Shown here: one piece after another, positions 25,493 through 34,154 of the stretch
Layout of the letters: the number at the start of each line of letters is the position of its first letter
Position numbering within the stretch: position 1 is the first letter of the stretch
Assembly: GCA_964512765.1 (NCBI GenBank)
Contig: CAZEKF010000008.1
Location: 1 to 64,000, forward strand
Reading direction: 5' to 3'
Origin: GW2011-AR15 sp964512765
Lineage (GTDB): Archaea > Nanobdellota > Nanobdellia > Woesearchaeales > GW2011-AR15
DNA: 64,000 nt
Notes under the pieces: generated by a model
Told to the model about the DNA's origin: nothing
Seen by the model: only the letters and a program-made list of their open reading frames with translations
Databases searched by the model: none
Translations under genes and position numbers: made by a program

Positions 25493-26450
25493 TAGGCATG
25501 AAACTTGATTTGTGAACATTCCGTATTAAAGATGATTCAGTTTTTTTAACAATTCCTGAAAATTTTGACTTTATTTTATTCATAACTTTTGATAGTTCAA
25601 GGTGATTTTTCACGACAATTTCAAATTCCAAGTCAAATTCATCTAAAGCCCTAACTAAATAAAGTACTGCAGAGTTTGACTGTAAATAACTAAGAAGTTC
25701 CTTTTCATCTTCTTTTTGAAAATCTTTTAAATATAAAAAAACATGATAGTAATGATAGCCTAGTAAAGAATAATTAAAAATCGATCTATATTCTTGGATC
25801 ACTCCTGTATCTTGTAGTCTATCAATCCTTTTTCTTATTGTAGAAAAATCTTTTGATAATTGTTGTGACAATTTTACTATTGTAATTGTACAGTCTTTTG
25901 ACAATTTTTTAAGTATCAATAAATCAAGTTCATCAACTTCAACTCTTTTTAATTTCCCAACTGCATAAGAAAAACTTGGATCTTTAAAACCATGAATAAT
26001 CATATTTTTATAGCTTAACACTGATGTTCCGACAGATAAATTTTTTTCTTCAAGAAATTTACTAAACAAAAAATTAAATTTTTGAACCCAAGTTTCAAGT
26101 TCATAAATGTCTTTTACAAGTAATGTTGCTACAATATCATAATATCCTTCTTGAGTACCTAACCAACCAACAAAAGGATTTTTTTTAAGGTATTCTAAAA
26201 CTGTTTGTTTTGTAACATTATCAAATTTTTTTAATTTGATAAAGAACCTTACATATAGATAACCTAAACTAGTCAAGTTAATTACTGGATAATATCCTTT
26301 TATTATTTTTCTATTTTCTAATCTTTTTATTCTATATCCAACAACTTCCCTTGATAATCGAACCTTTTTAGCTAATTGAGTTATTGGTTGTCTACAATTC
26401 TTATCAAGTTCATATAAAATCCTTTTATCATATGTATCAAATTTTTTCAT
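25485..26450 (-). CDS. Tandem Lrp/AsnC-family transcription regulator
   Basis: A 321-residue protein made of two complete Lrp-like units in one chain. Each has an N-terminal winged helix (about 6-50, with DKRILYELDKNCRQPITQLAKKVRLS; and about 168-212, with DLLILKKLSKDC...) followed by a RAM-like ligand domain (about 60-150 and 222-310). Normal family members are about 150 residues and act as dimers, so this is a covalent dimer with divergent halves. The ligand is unknown. It is convergent with the EgtD-like gene (8-base overlap) and divergent from the 26591 gene. Confidence 0.8.
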   Translation of the reverse strand: MKKFDTYDKRILYELDKNCRQPITQLAKKVRLSREVVGYRIKRLENRKIIKGYYPVINLTSLGYLYVRFFIKLKKFDNVTKQTVLEYLKKNPFVGWLGTQEGYYDIVATLLVKDIYELETWVQKFNFLFSKFLEEKNLSVGTSVLSYKNMIIHGFKDPSFSYAVGKLKRVEVDELDLLILKKLSKDCTITIVKLSQQLSKDFSTIRKRIDRLQDTGVIQEYRSIFNYSLLGYHYYHVFLYLKDFQKEDEKELLSYLQSNSAVLYLVRALDEFDLEFEIVVKNHLELSKVMNKIKSKFSGIVKKTESSLIRNVHKSSFMPTI

Positions 26451-26590
26451 CTTATATTTTTACATTATTATGAATTAATATAAATATTTTTCTAATTTTA
26501 TTAAAAATTATTGTACTAAATTTTAAATATTAACGATTATGTCTTTCAAAGCAAAAAGAGGTTCTATAAACAATAACAAGGTGAAAAGAA

Positions 26591-26974
26591 ATGAGTGAAA
26601 TAGATTATGTAATTATGTGGCAGGCAAGAGATCCTGACCATGAATGGGGCCCAGAAGTTAAAATGGCCACTATTGAAGACAAAACAGGACTGTATAATGC
26701 AGAAGGAGAATTAGTGCATTCAATTCCAAAAGAAGAAGGAAGAAATGTAGTCCGGACCTTCATTGATATTGGTCTAGAAGATTATGTATTTATTAAACAC
26801 TGTGAAGGAACTGTATCTGCAGGAAAATTCTACATGGCAGCTTCAGCTAATAGTGGAGATGTATGGGGTGCTGCAGATCTAAGATTAGAACCAGACCAAG
26901 CAAATTTAGTCCAAGCACAATACCCTGGAATAAAATTAGTACCTTTAGCAGAATCAGCTTACACAAATATGTAA
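26591..26974 (+). CDS. Hypothetical acidic protein, 127 residues
   Basis: A small soluble acidic protein without signal peptide or cysteine-rich motif. It begins MSEIDYVIMWQARDPDHEWGPEV, has one cysteine at about 72, and an alternating pattern that suggests a compact alpha/beta fold. GGTGA lies 6 bases before ATG 26591, the standard spacing in this genome, so it is a real and probably well-translated gene. Immediately convergent with the nucleotidyltransferase gene. No family recognised. Confidence 0.65.
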   Translation: MSEIDYVIMWQARDPDHEWGPEVKMATIEDKTGLYNAEGELVHSIPKEEGRNVVRTFIDIGLEDYVFIKHCEGTVSAGKFYMAASANSGDVWGAADLRLEPDQANLVQAQYPGIKLVPLAESAYTNM

Positions 26975-26987
26975 TTATTTTATTTTT

Positions 26988-27986
26988 TTATTTACTACCA
27001 AAACTAATCTCAGAATTATCTCCAACATTAATTTTTTCTATAATATCTTCAACAACCGCGTTTTCTCCTATCAAAGATTCTTGTAACTGGGCATTTTCTA
27101 TTAATGCGTTCTTATTAACAATACTGTTTTTAATTATTGAAGAATTAATTTTGACACCATGATCAATTGACACATGCGGCCCAATGATTGAGTTTTTCAA
27201 AACAACGTCTTTACCAATATGTACTGGAGGAATAATAATTGTGTTATCATCCACAACTTTAGTGTCACCGTTACTTTTTTTTTCAAGCAAATATCTGTTG
27301 GTAGAGAGTAATGTTTCAGGTTTACCACAGTCAAACCATCCGTCCATGTTAAAAGTTGTTAAATATGAACCTTTTTCTAACATAATTTCAAACGTATCAG
27401 GTAAATAAAACTCTCCTTTAGTTTTCCTATCAGTTTTAATCATTTCATTGATAGCTTCAAATAATAATTTTGAATTGTTTATGAAATATATTCCGATCAT
27501 TGCATCCATTGGTTTAACAAAATCTGGTTTTTCAAGAACTTTTGTGATTTTATCATTTTGTTTTTCAACAACACCAAACCTACGAGGATCTTCAACTCTT
27601 TTAACTGCTATGCTACCGTCTTTAGCACATTTCAAACCTTCAGATAAATCACCAACAAAGATTGTGTCTCCAAATATGATTAAAACTGGTTCATTATCTG
27701 TGACAAAAGGTTCTGCTAACCCAACAGCGTGCGCAGGTCCTAGTGCATGTTCCTGTTGAGCATATGTAAAGTTCATGTGAGAATATTCTGATTCAACGTA
27801 TTCTTTGATTTTTGTACCAAGATAACCTAGTATCAAAACAACGTCTTTTATACCTAATTCACTAACCTGGTCGAGAATATGACCTAAAATAGGTTTACCA
27901 GCTACGTGAAGCAATGCTTTTGGTAAAGTAAACGTGTGCGGTCTCAACCGTGTACCTTTACCAGCTACGGGTATAATAGCTTTCAT
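26988..27986 (-). CDS. Sugar-1-phosphate nucleotidyltransferase with left-handed beta-helix
   Basis: Makes an NDP-sugar from a sugar 1-phosphate and NTP. The 332-residue protein starts with the nucleotide-binding IPVAGKGTRLRPHTFTLPKALL (3-24) and has GDTIFVGD for metal binding, VEDPRRFGVVE and EKP, as in RmlA/GalU/GlmU relatives. Residues 245-325 show hexapeptide-like repeats (IGPHVSI, IKNSIV, IGENAVV) that form a left-handed beta-helix. Glucose-1-phosphate is the likely substrate, and whether UTP or dTTP is used is not decided by the sequence. It follows galT by 55 bases in the same orientation, so the two probably supply activated sugars for glycan synthesis. Confidence 0.88.
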   Translation of the reverse strand: MKAIIPVAGKGTRLRPHTFTLPKALLHVAGKPILGHILDQVSELGIKDVVLILGYLGTKIKEYVESEYSHMNFTYAQQEHALGPAHAVGLAEPFVTDNEPVLIIFGDTIFVGDLSEGLKCAKDGSIAVKRVEDPRRFGVVEKQNDKITKVLEKPDFVKPMDAMIGIYFINNSKLLFEAINEMIKTDRKTKGEFYLPDTFEIMLEKGSYLTTFNMDGWFDCGKPETLLSTNRYLLEKKSNGDTKVVDDNTIIIPPVHIGKDVVLKNSIIGPHVSIDHGVKINSSIIKNSIVNKNALIENAQLQESLIGENAVVEDIIEKINVGDNSEISFGSK

Positions 27987-28041
27987 TATACACTCAAGGA
28001 AAAATAATAATATTTAAGTGTTTTGAAGATAGGATTTTGTA

Positions 28042-28992
28042 CTACTTTTTATCTCCTCGATAAAACTCTGCAGCAGCTTCAGGTGTCATAGCATTAATAA
28101 TAGTACCTGTACCATGCTCAAACCCTGCCCATTTAGCAAGTCGAGGAATGACTTCAATATGGAACCGCATTTTTTCAATACCATACTGAAGATAGAAGTT
28201 GTAATCTGCGTTTAGTTTTTTTAGTTTAAGTAATACTTTCTTTAGAATTTCAGCTAAATCTTTTAACTCATCTTCTGAAAAGTCTGTTAGATTAAGAACA
28301 TGTCGTTTAGGTAATATCATGACTTCAAACGGAAATCTTGAAGCGTATGGACAAAACGCAATGATTGTTTTATTCTCAAAACATTTTCTATGAGAATCAT
28401 TTTCAGCATTGATTATTGCGTCATAAGGATCATAATCATATCTAGAAACTGCATGTTCTTTTTTTCTTATTAATTCAGGTATTGTGTTATAAGCTATTAA
28501 CTGGCAATGAGTATGATGGATAGAAGTACCTGCATCTTTACCATGGTTTTTGAACACTGACACGTATTTAATATTAGGATCTTCAAGATTAGCCAATATT
28601 CTTTTTTGAAAAACTTTCAGAACATTCTTAATTCTTACTTTAGATAAGTCAGCTAATGATTTCTTAATATCTGGTGTTTCAACAATAACTTCATGGTTAC
28701 CATAAGCAGATGCAAAAGTAAAAAAATCATTATGTGTTTCAATATTAGAATTGCCTTCTGCTTTCACTGCTGGAAACTTGTTAGGGAAAACTCTAATCTG
28801 CCATTTCTTACCTTTTTCAGGGTATCTGTACACTTCTGGCGGTGTTTTATCTTCATTACCTGGCGCAAAATAATCTATTTCTTTTTCATCAACAACTTCC
28901 TTTTCTTGTTTAAACTGATGCGGTCTCTTACCACGCTCAGTTGCAATAATAACATACCTGTCCAGAATATAGTCTTTTCTTAGTTCACCCAT
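28042..28992 (-). CDS. galT: Galactose-1-phosphate uridylyltransferase
   Basis: Exchanges UMP between UDP-glucose and galactose-1-phosphate (or a related sugar phosphate). The 316-residue HIT-superfamily protein has the nucleotidylated histidine motif HHTHCQ (near 155), RGKRPHQF near the N-terminus, NKFPAV, and the second-half CPYASRFPFEVMILPKRH and QYGIEKMRFHIEVIPR. Length and order fit archaeal GalT. In archaea the enzyme may serve glycan precursor supply rather than galactose catabolism. It forms a pair with the nucleotidyltransferase gene downstream. Confidence 0.9.
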   Translation of the reverse strand: MGELRKDYILDRYVIIATERGKRPHQFKQEKEVVDEKEIDYFAPGNEDKTPPEVYRYPEKGKKWQIRVFPNKFPAVKAEGNSNIETHNDFFTFASAYGNHEVIVETPDIKKSLADLSKVRIKNVLKVFQKRILANLEDPNIKYVSVFKNHGKDAGTSIHHTHCQLIAYNTIPELIRKKEHAVSRYDYDPYDAIINAENDSHRKCFENKTIIAFCPYASRFPFEVMILPKRHVLNLTDFSEDELKDLAEILKKVLLKLKKLNADYNFYLQYGIEKMRFHIEVIPRLAKWAGFEHGTGTIINAMTPEAAAEFYRGDKK

Positions 28993-29075
28993 TTTTTTAA
29001 ATGAATTAATCAGTAGAGTTATATAAAACTTTTCAAAAACTATTTTAAATTAAACAATTATTCATTCTTCAATAA

Positions 29076-29630
29076 ATGCCAAAAAAAACCAAAAAACAAT
29101 CTAACAACAATTTTAAATACATTATTTACTGTTTGACTATATTAGCAATTATTTTATTTATTCTAATGTCAAAAACAGCAAGAGCAGCTGTTTATGTTTC
29201 TATTTTTATTGTTTTGAACATGCTAATTTCTACTTATAAGAGAGTCGTACGATTCGCAATAGAGTTTGAGATATTAACATTAGGAATTGTATTATGTACT
29301 ATTACATTTGGTATAAAAGCTGGTCTTGTTATAGCTATATTAGGAGGTATACTAAGCTTTTTTTCAAGTTTAAATTTCAGCCCGTTCTCGTTCCCAATGC
29401 TAGTGGGATACATTTTAATGGCAATATTATCATATGCATTAAGTTTTTTGCCTATAACAATCCTTGGTTTAATTGTAACATTAGCCAATAATTTATTTGT
29501 TTTCTCAGTATATCATTTATTTTTCAGGTATGATATTATGAAGAACGTATGTTTTGGCGTGTCAAATATATTGTTTAATTTTATAATATTTACAAACATT
29601 GCACCGTTTTTAATAAAAATAATTGTTTAA
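29076..29630 (+). CDS. Hypothetical polytopic membrane protein (paralogue of 33597 gene)
   Basis: A 184-residue protein with a lysine-rich start and about six transmembrane segments. Middle and C-terminal stretches resemble the membrane protein at 33597-34154: an acidic FEILTLGIVLCTITFGIKAGL segment against FFLEIVITRYYGFKFLL, and TLANNLFVF against NVANNLIWF near the end. The two are likely paralogues. The size and helix count recall small transporter S-components or assembly factors, but no motif proves it. It is convergent with the tiny zinc-ribbon gene (4-base overlap). Confidence 0.65.
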   Translation: MPKKTKKQSNNNFKYIIYCLTILAIILFILMSKTARAAVYVSIFIVLNMLISTYKRVVRFAIEFEILTLGIVLCTITFGIKAGLVIAILGGILSFFSSLNFSPFSFPMLVGYILMAILSYALSFLPITILGLIVTLANNLFVFSVYHLFFRYDIMKNVCFGVSNILFNFIIFTNIAPFLIKIIV

Positions 29631-29782
29631 GAAACTTCGTCAAGTATTTTTGACGCGTAATCATCTTTTTTAGGTTCAATTGTTCCTTCTTTACCACAAT
29701 AAGGACATTTCACGAACTTAAAATCTTCTCTCCTGGTAAACTCGTAGTTACAACTGGTGCACATGTATTTAACTCTGTCCAT
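29627..29782 (-). CDS. 51-residue zinc-ribbon protein
   Basis: A short frame starting at ATG 29782 encodes 51 residues with CTSC at 8-11 and CPYC at 26-29, the four ligands of a rubredoxin-type zinc ribbon, followed by a charged helix (KKDDYASKILDEVS). This layout is common in small archaeal proteins related to RPB12/TFS-like ribbons. It lies upstream of the pilin-like genes' strand order but is transcribed away from them last, so it could be the final gene of that unit. Function unknown; nucleic acid or protein binding is the usual guess. Confidence 0.7.
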   Translation of the reverse strand: MDRVKYMCTSCNYEFTRREDFKFVKCPYCGKEGTIEPKKDDYASKILDEVS

Positions 29783-29814
29783 AACAAATTCATTATTTCT
29801 TAAATATTTAAATT

Positions 29815-30195
29815 TTACTCAGTCCAGTAATACAATCTTATTGTTTTAAAATTAGTATGTGTATGATTACCTATTATAACTATTGAGTCAATGAACACTT
29901 CTTTTTGAGGTACAGATTCAATTTTTGGCCCAGTACATAACGTGTAATCAAATTCTAATGGTAAATAACGTTCTATCAAACCAGTTGCTGTGTTAGCTGG
30001 TGTTGAGTTAAAACATGCATTGTTATTTGTTACAAAGTTCCGGAAATCGTCATTTGTTTCCAGGTTAATCAAATATGACGGATGTTTAGATCTTGTTAAT
30101 GATTCCTGCCCAGGTATGATCAAAACAAGAAATACAGTTGTTAAAACTACTACTAAAAGAATTTCTATAGTTTTCATGTACGCTTTTTTTACCAT
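29815..30195 (-). CDS. Pilin-like secreted protein, short
   Basis: A 126-residue protein with a short basic leader (MVKKAYMKT) followed by a single long hydrophobic helix (about 9-29) and an extracellular domain with two cysteines, in NNACFNS and TLCTGP, that may form a disulphide. The leader with a glutamate one turn into the helix (TIEILLVV) resembles type IV pilin precursors. It overlaps the larger pilin-like gene by seven bases, so both are co-made. No prepilin peptidase or assembly ATPase is in the window. The pilin call is inference from layout. Confidence 0.6.
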   Translation of the reverse strand: MVKKAYMKTIEILLVVVLTTVFLVLIIPGQESLTRSKHPSYLINLETNDDFRNFVTNNNACFNSTPANTATGLIERYLPLEFDYTLCTGPKIESVPQKEVFIDSIVIIGNHTHTNFKTIRLYYWTE

Positions 30196-31433
30196 ATTCG
30201 ATAATTCACACTTATAGGTTTATATTCGCCGTTGTTTGTCAACTCAAACAAGTCTTGTGTTTCTGCATAAACTGGTTTTCTTCCTGGGTTAAAAGATCCT
30301 AACGTGTATGCTGGATCGTAAAGGTATGAATATGCTGAAGAGTTTTTGTACACTCTAAGGTTAAAATTTCTTGGAAAGTTCCATTGTTCTTTGTAATAAC
30401 TATAATTAGTGGAGATGTTGTTTAGGTATATACCTTCCAAGGTTTCAACAACACCAAACCTTGCATCATAATACACTTTTTCAGTGTCATCGTAATCACC
30501 GTCGTGGAACGAGAATCTATATTCGTAATTATTATCAATTGGCATGTCAATTGTTAAGTCTAAAGTAGTGTTATAATACGTGAAATTAAACTCGACATTA
30601 TTTTCGAAATACATGGTTAATGCAGTAGAACCATAAATAGTAACATAGTTATGCGAATAATTAAGACTTTGAGTATCATTAGTGTAACCAAAATCACCGT
30701 AGTTGTTGTTATCTGAGTAATACGATGCATAATTGTCAAGGTCAAGATCTATTGTAAATGTGTAACTAGAATCTGTGTCAGCTGTAATAAAATTATAAAC
30801 GTCTTGATTATCTAAAAACACTAATGATGTATGGTTTAAGTTTCCTGTCCTGGCTGTATAAATTCCAACAAAACTTTTTTCTTCATACGAGTTACTTGTT
30901 GGTGTAAAAGCAACATCATTAATTTTATACTGGCCATTGTCAAACTTTTCTCTGTCTTTATAATTAGCAGAGTCTGGCAATGAATCATCAAATCTAACAC
31001 TAATGTTTTCTGTTGTAACAACGTTTTCTTGAACATTTAAGCCACTATAATTAAATGATTGGTTGTAAGAACCTCCTTCCAGGATCCAGTATGTTTTTAC
31101 TTCTGAAGAAACGTTTGCAAGTAATATCATTTTATTGTTCCATAGCACAAAATTAGTACTATCTGTGAACTTAATATCTGTCCTGTTACTTGAATAATTA
31201 ATTAAAATTGGTTCAAGAATGCCTGTGTCATTAGACTCAACGAACAACGGAAATTTGGTTAGTTCCCATTCAAACTCTTTGTTAAACTCGCTTTTTAGTA
31301 AAATGCCTAACGAGTTTTTGTTTGAAGAAAAGTTCATCTGCGGGCTTATAAACACAAAAAACCATGCAATGTACAATAAAAATATTGCTAAACTCACTAT
31401 CCAGTCTATCTGAGAAGTACCTCTTTTTTGCAT
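30189..31433 (-). CDS. Pilin-like secreted protein, long
   Basis: A 414-residue protein starting MQKRGTSQIDWIVSLAIFLLYIAW: a KRG processing site followed by a hydrophobic helix with an acidic residue near position 10, as in archaeal class III signal peptides (pilins, archaellins). The remaining 380 residues are extracellular, rich in Tyr, Asn, Asp and Ser, with many NxS/T sequons and probable beta structure; no cysteines are conspicuous. It could be a minor pilin or a surface adhesin anchored by its N-terminal helix. It is followed by the short pilin-like gene with a seven-base overlap. Confidence 0.65.
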   Translation of the reverse strand: MQKRGTSQIDWIVSLAIFLLYIAWFFVFISPQMNFSSNKNSLGILLKSEFNKEFEWELTKFPLFVESNDTGILEPILINYSSNRTDIKFTDSTNFVLWNNKMILLANVSSEVKTYWILEGGSYNQSFNYSGLNVQENVVTTENISVRFDDSLPDSANYKDREKFDNGQYKINDVAFTPTSNSYEEKSFVGIYTARTGNLNHTSLVFLDNQDVYNFITADTDSSYTFTIDLDLDNYASYYSDNNNYGDFGYTNDTQSLNYSHNYVTIYGSTALTMYFENNVEFNFTYYNTTLDLTIDMPIDNNYEYRFSFHDGDYDDTEKVYYDARFGVVETLEGIYLNNISTNYSYYKEQWNFPRNFNLRVYKNSSAYSYLYDPAYTLGSFNPGRKPVYAETQDLFELTNNGEYKPISVNYRIW

Positions 31434-31483
31434 TTAATATTAAAAATGAAGGTTTTACTTTATATAATTTATCAATAAAATAA

Positions 31484-32275
31484 TTATTTTATTTTTTCAA
31501 AGAGTAATTCTTGATGATCTCCTTTATCTTGGTATATTACCTTCCCTTGATCAAACCCAAAATAATCTAACCAACTCTCTGTTAACCAACCAGATAAATC
31601 TGGTCTAAAATTATGTATTAGATCTCTACCATCATTCACCCATAATAAACTTCCCACCAACATAGAGTTTCTAAAATTATCAAAAGTTAACATTTGACCG
31701 AAATAATAAATTTGATATAATACATTTCTAGACACGATTAAATCAAACATACTTCCTAAATCTGTAACAGCAACATCTCCTTGTATAAAACTAACTTTAC
31801 CTTTAGTTAATTTTTCTAAAAAGCCATTTGGCAAAGGAGCTGTTTCAATTTTCCCATAATTTCTATTATCATCATAATCCAACCCAAGCAAAGTATGATA
31901 AACTTCCCATGCCTGTTCAAAAATTTCTAAAGTTGGATCCCTTATTTTTTGTTTTTCCATATCTACTTCCATTCTCCTTATTCTATTGACATTATCAAGA
32001 ACTTGTTCAGAAATATCTAATACTGTTAAAGTATAGTCAATTCCTCTACTTTCCAAATGGGCAGTTAATTCATAAACTTCATAAGGTGTTTTTCCCCCAG
32101 GACCAATTATCAAAATATTTGGGTCTGGATTCAATCTTTCTAATAATTGAGGATATTCATTAAGCACACACGTAATTCCACCGAATATTGTCATGTCTAT
32201 TACACTTTGAGATGTTTTCGCTCTTTCTTCTTGATACTGTTTTCTCACATATGCAAGACGTTCATCAAAAAACAT
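31484..32275 (-). CDS. SAM-dependent methyltransferase, CheR-like
   Basis: A 263-residue soluble protein. Motif I is IIGPGGKTPYEVYEL (about 75-89), the acidic ribose-binding residue is in TVLDISEQ (about 107), and a late motif FDLIVSRNVLYQIYYF resembles the DLIxCRNVLIYF of CheR and related methyltransferases. A substrate cannot be assigned and no chemotaxis genes are nearby. It stands alone between a pilin-like operon and a divergent gene at 32378, so its promoter region is the 100-base gap upstream. Confidence 0.7.
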   Translation of the reverse strand: MFFDERLAYVRKQYQEERAKTSQSVIDMTIFGGITCVLNEYPQLLERLNPDPNILIIGPGGKTPYEVYELTAHLESRGIDYTLTVLDISEQVLDNVNRIRRMEVDMEKQKIRDPTLEIFEQAWEVYHTLLGLDYDDNRNYGKIETAPLPNGFLEKLTKGKVSFIQGDVAVTDLGSMFDLIVSRNVLYQIYYFGQMLTFDNFRNSMLVGSLLWVNDGRDLIHNFRPDLSGWLTESWLDYFGFDQGKVIYQDKGDHQELLFEKIK

Positions 32276-32377
32276 TTTTTCTAAGAAAAAGTATCTTATT
32301 TAAAAATTAATTTAAGTTCTTTCATCTTAAAAACACAGTATAGTTTTTTAAATAAATTATTGTTATTTCATTTTATA

Positions 32378-33034
32378 ATGGGTTTTGAAGACATTCTGAA
32401 AGGTGTTGTACAAGAATATGAAGTTATTTTACAAGCAAGAACTAAAGATAATGACATTTTAACTTTTGACACAGCAGATATTGAAGCATACCAGCAAACA
32501 GTTGCAGGAATTCATAAAAGAGTATTAGGGTCTGATCCTGAATTTTTTGATAAAGGATTATTTCAAATGTGTCATATACCCTTTCCAGAAGGAGATGTGC
32601 TTTATTATGGTGTTGATAATGTCCCCCTCAGAGGCGGGTCTCCGCACATTTGTTTACATTACAAATATACAAGTGTTAATCCATGTGCATCAGAAGATTG
32701 TGTTATTGATAATGTGTGTTTAACTTTTTTCCCTGGCTTATGGCCAACTCCTAGAACAAAAACTGAAGAAATGTGGGAAGAACAAGGTCTTAACCTAATT
32801 AGTCGAAGCGAGCATGGATTCATTGGTATACTTCCAATTAAATATTCTGGTAACTTTTATCCAACTCATGATGAACTTTCGCGCGTAGGTATTAAAGCCA
32901 ATCTATTATTACCTAATAATGACCCACACATATTTACTATAAAAGTTTCTCCAAAAGTATTAGGAAAAGGATCCCTGACTGCTTTCTTCAAACATGTTCA
33001 GTATGATTGGTTGGAACAGCTTGTAGTTGGATAG
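32378..33034 (+). CDS. Hypothetical protein, 218 residues
   Basis: Soluble protein with four cysteines clustered in HICLHYKYTSVNPC and SEDCVIDNVC (about 89-115), which could bind a metal or form disulphides. The ATG at 32378 is used because TTTTTTAAATAA (from 32344) is placed about 23-30 bases upstream; a TTG at 32360 is less likely. Aromatic, Pro- and Gly-rich stretches (FFPGLWPTP, EHGFIGILPIKYSG) suggest a compact globular domain. It is divergent from the CheR-like gene. No family recognised. Confidence 0.65.
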   Translation: MGFEDILKGVVQEYEVILQARTKDNDILTFDTADIEAYQQTVAGIHKRVLGSDPEFFDKGLFQMCHIPFPEGDVLYYGVDNVPLRGGSPHICLHYKYTSVNPCASEDCVIDNVCLTFFPGLWPTPRTKTEEMWEEQGLNLISRSEHGFIGILPIKYSGNFYPTHDELSRVGIKANLLLPNNDPHIFTIKVSPKVLGKGSLTAFFKHVQYDWLEQLVVG

Positions 33035-33075
33035 ATAAATTCTAGAAATCTTTTTATAATCAACTACTTCACTTT

Positions 33076-33600
33076 ATGATTATGAAACTCAAAAAACTCT
33101 TTTCAACAATAAGTAAAAATGTTTATGTCAAAGACATCATGTCCAGGAACGTGTTGAACTTGGACAAGGAAGATAGCGTGTACAAGGCTATCAAAGTAAT
33201 GGCTAACAAGTCTGTTAGTACTATCGTAACGTCGCACGGTAGCATGCCTATTGGAATCTTAACAGAACGTGATTTAGTCAAGAAACTGTTGCTAAAAGAC
33301 CAAGATCCTAATAAAGTAAAAATAAAAGATATCATGACTAAAAATCCAATTACTGTTAAGCCAAACACAAGTGTGTTAAAAGCAAGTAACATAATGAAAC
33401 ATAAAAAAGTTAGAAAACTTGTTGTTGTGGATAGCAATAACAATTTAGTTGGTATTCTTTCCCAGACAGACATAATTCAAAGTATGCACAGGCTTGACGA
33501 AACATACAGAAAACTGTTTTTTGACCCGTACGTTTCTCTTATTTTAATAATAATTGTATTAGTACTGTTTTTCCTTAACTACGTATTATTTAGAACATGA
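33076..33600 (+). CDS. Two-CBS-domain protein with C-terminal membrane anchor
   Basis: A 174-residue protein. Residues 17-75 (VKDIMSRNVLNLDKEDSV...GILTERDLV) and 82-140 (IKDIMTKNPITVKPNTSV...GILSQTDII) are two CBS domains that together form a Bateman module, which in other proteins binds adenosine nucleotides. Residues 151-172 are a single C-terminal transmembrane helix. The ATG overlaps nothing upstream, but its stop overlaps the following membrane protein by ATGA, so the Bateman module may regulate that partner in the membrane. M3 (33082) is an alternative start. Confidence 0.85.
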   Translation: MIMKLKKLFSTISKNVYVKDIMSRNVLNLDKEDSVYKAIKVMANKSVSTIVTSHGSMPIGILTERDLVKKLLLKDQDPNKVKIKDIMTKNPITVKPNTSVLKASNIMKHKKVRKLVVVDSNNNLVGILSQTDIIQSMHRLDETYRKLFFDPYVSLILIIIVLVLFFLNYVLFRT

Positions 33601-34154
33601 AACTAAACTTAAAAAAAATTAAACCAGAGAAACTTGTAAAGTCAAAAAATTTCAAGATAGGGTTAGTTAGCTTAATTTTCATTGTATTATTTTTTTCTGC
33701 GAAGAAACCTTTCTTATACCTTATTTTTTTAGTAATAACAGGCATCATGACTTATTACAAAAAACTATATCATTCACCTGTTGATTTCACACCATTATTT
33801 TTTCTTGAAATTGTTATAACAAGGTATTATGGTTTTAAATTTCTGCTAATCTTTATAGCGCTTGGTTACGTGGTACCAAAATTACTAGCAGGCGGTGCAA
33901 TGAAATGGGACTCGTACGCTTTTGTTAGTATCTCAGTAATCTGTTGTTACATATCTTTGTTTATGACTAGTTTAGACTTACAAATAGTTGGTTATTTAAC
34001 AAGTATAATTCAATACATTGGCGGTGTCATTATAGGAGCTGCTGTCAGACCATTACTCGTAGCAGTAGCTGACGGTGTTTCAAATGTCGCTAATAATCTT
34101 ATTTGGTTCTTAATTTTTACAGATTTAATAGTATGGTTGTTCAGAGGAATCTAA
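33597..34154 (+). CDS. Hypothetical polytopic membrane protein coupled to CBS protein
   Basis: A 185-residue protein with about six transmembrane segments after a basic N-terminus. It resembles the protein at 29076-29630 in helix pattern and in the ANNL segment near the C-terminus. Its start overlaps the CBS gene's stop (ATGA), which is a strong sign of a joint complex, for example a small transporter whose activity is set by nucleotide binding to the CBS pair. That role is inferred. Its end overlaps the convergent ftsY stop by four bases. Confidence 0.65.
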   Translation: MKLNLKKIKPEKLVKSKNFKIGLVSLIFIVLFFSAKKPFLYLIFLVITGIMTYYKKLYHSPVDFTPLFFLEIVITRYYGFKFLLIFIALGYVVPKLLAGGAMKWDSYAFVSISVICCYISLFMTSLDLQIVGYLTSIIQYIGGVIIGAAVRPLLVAVADGVSNVANNLIWFLIFTDLIVWLFRGI

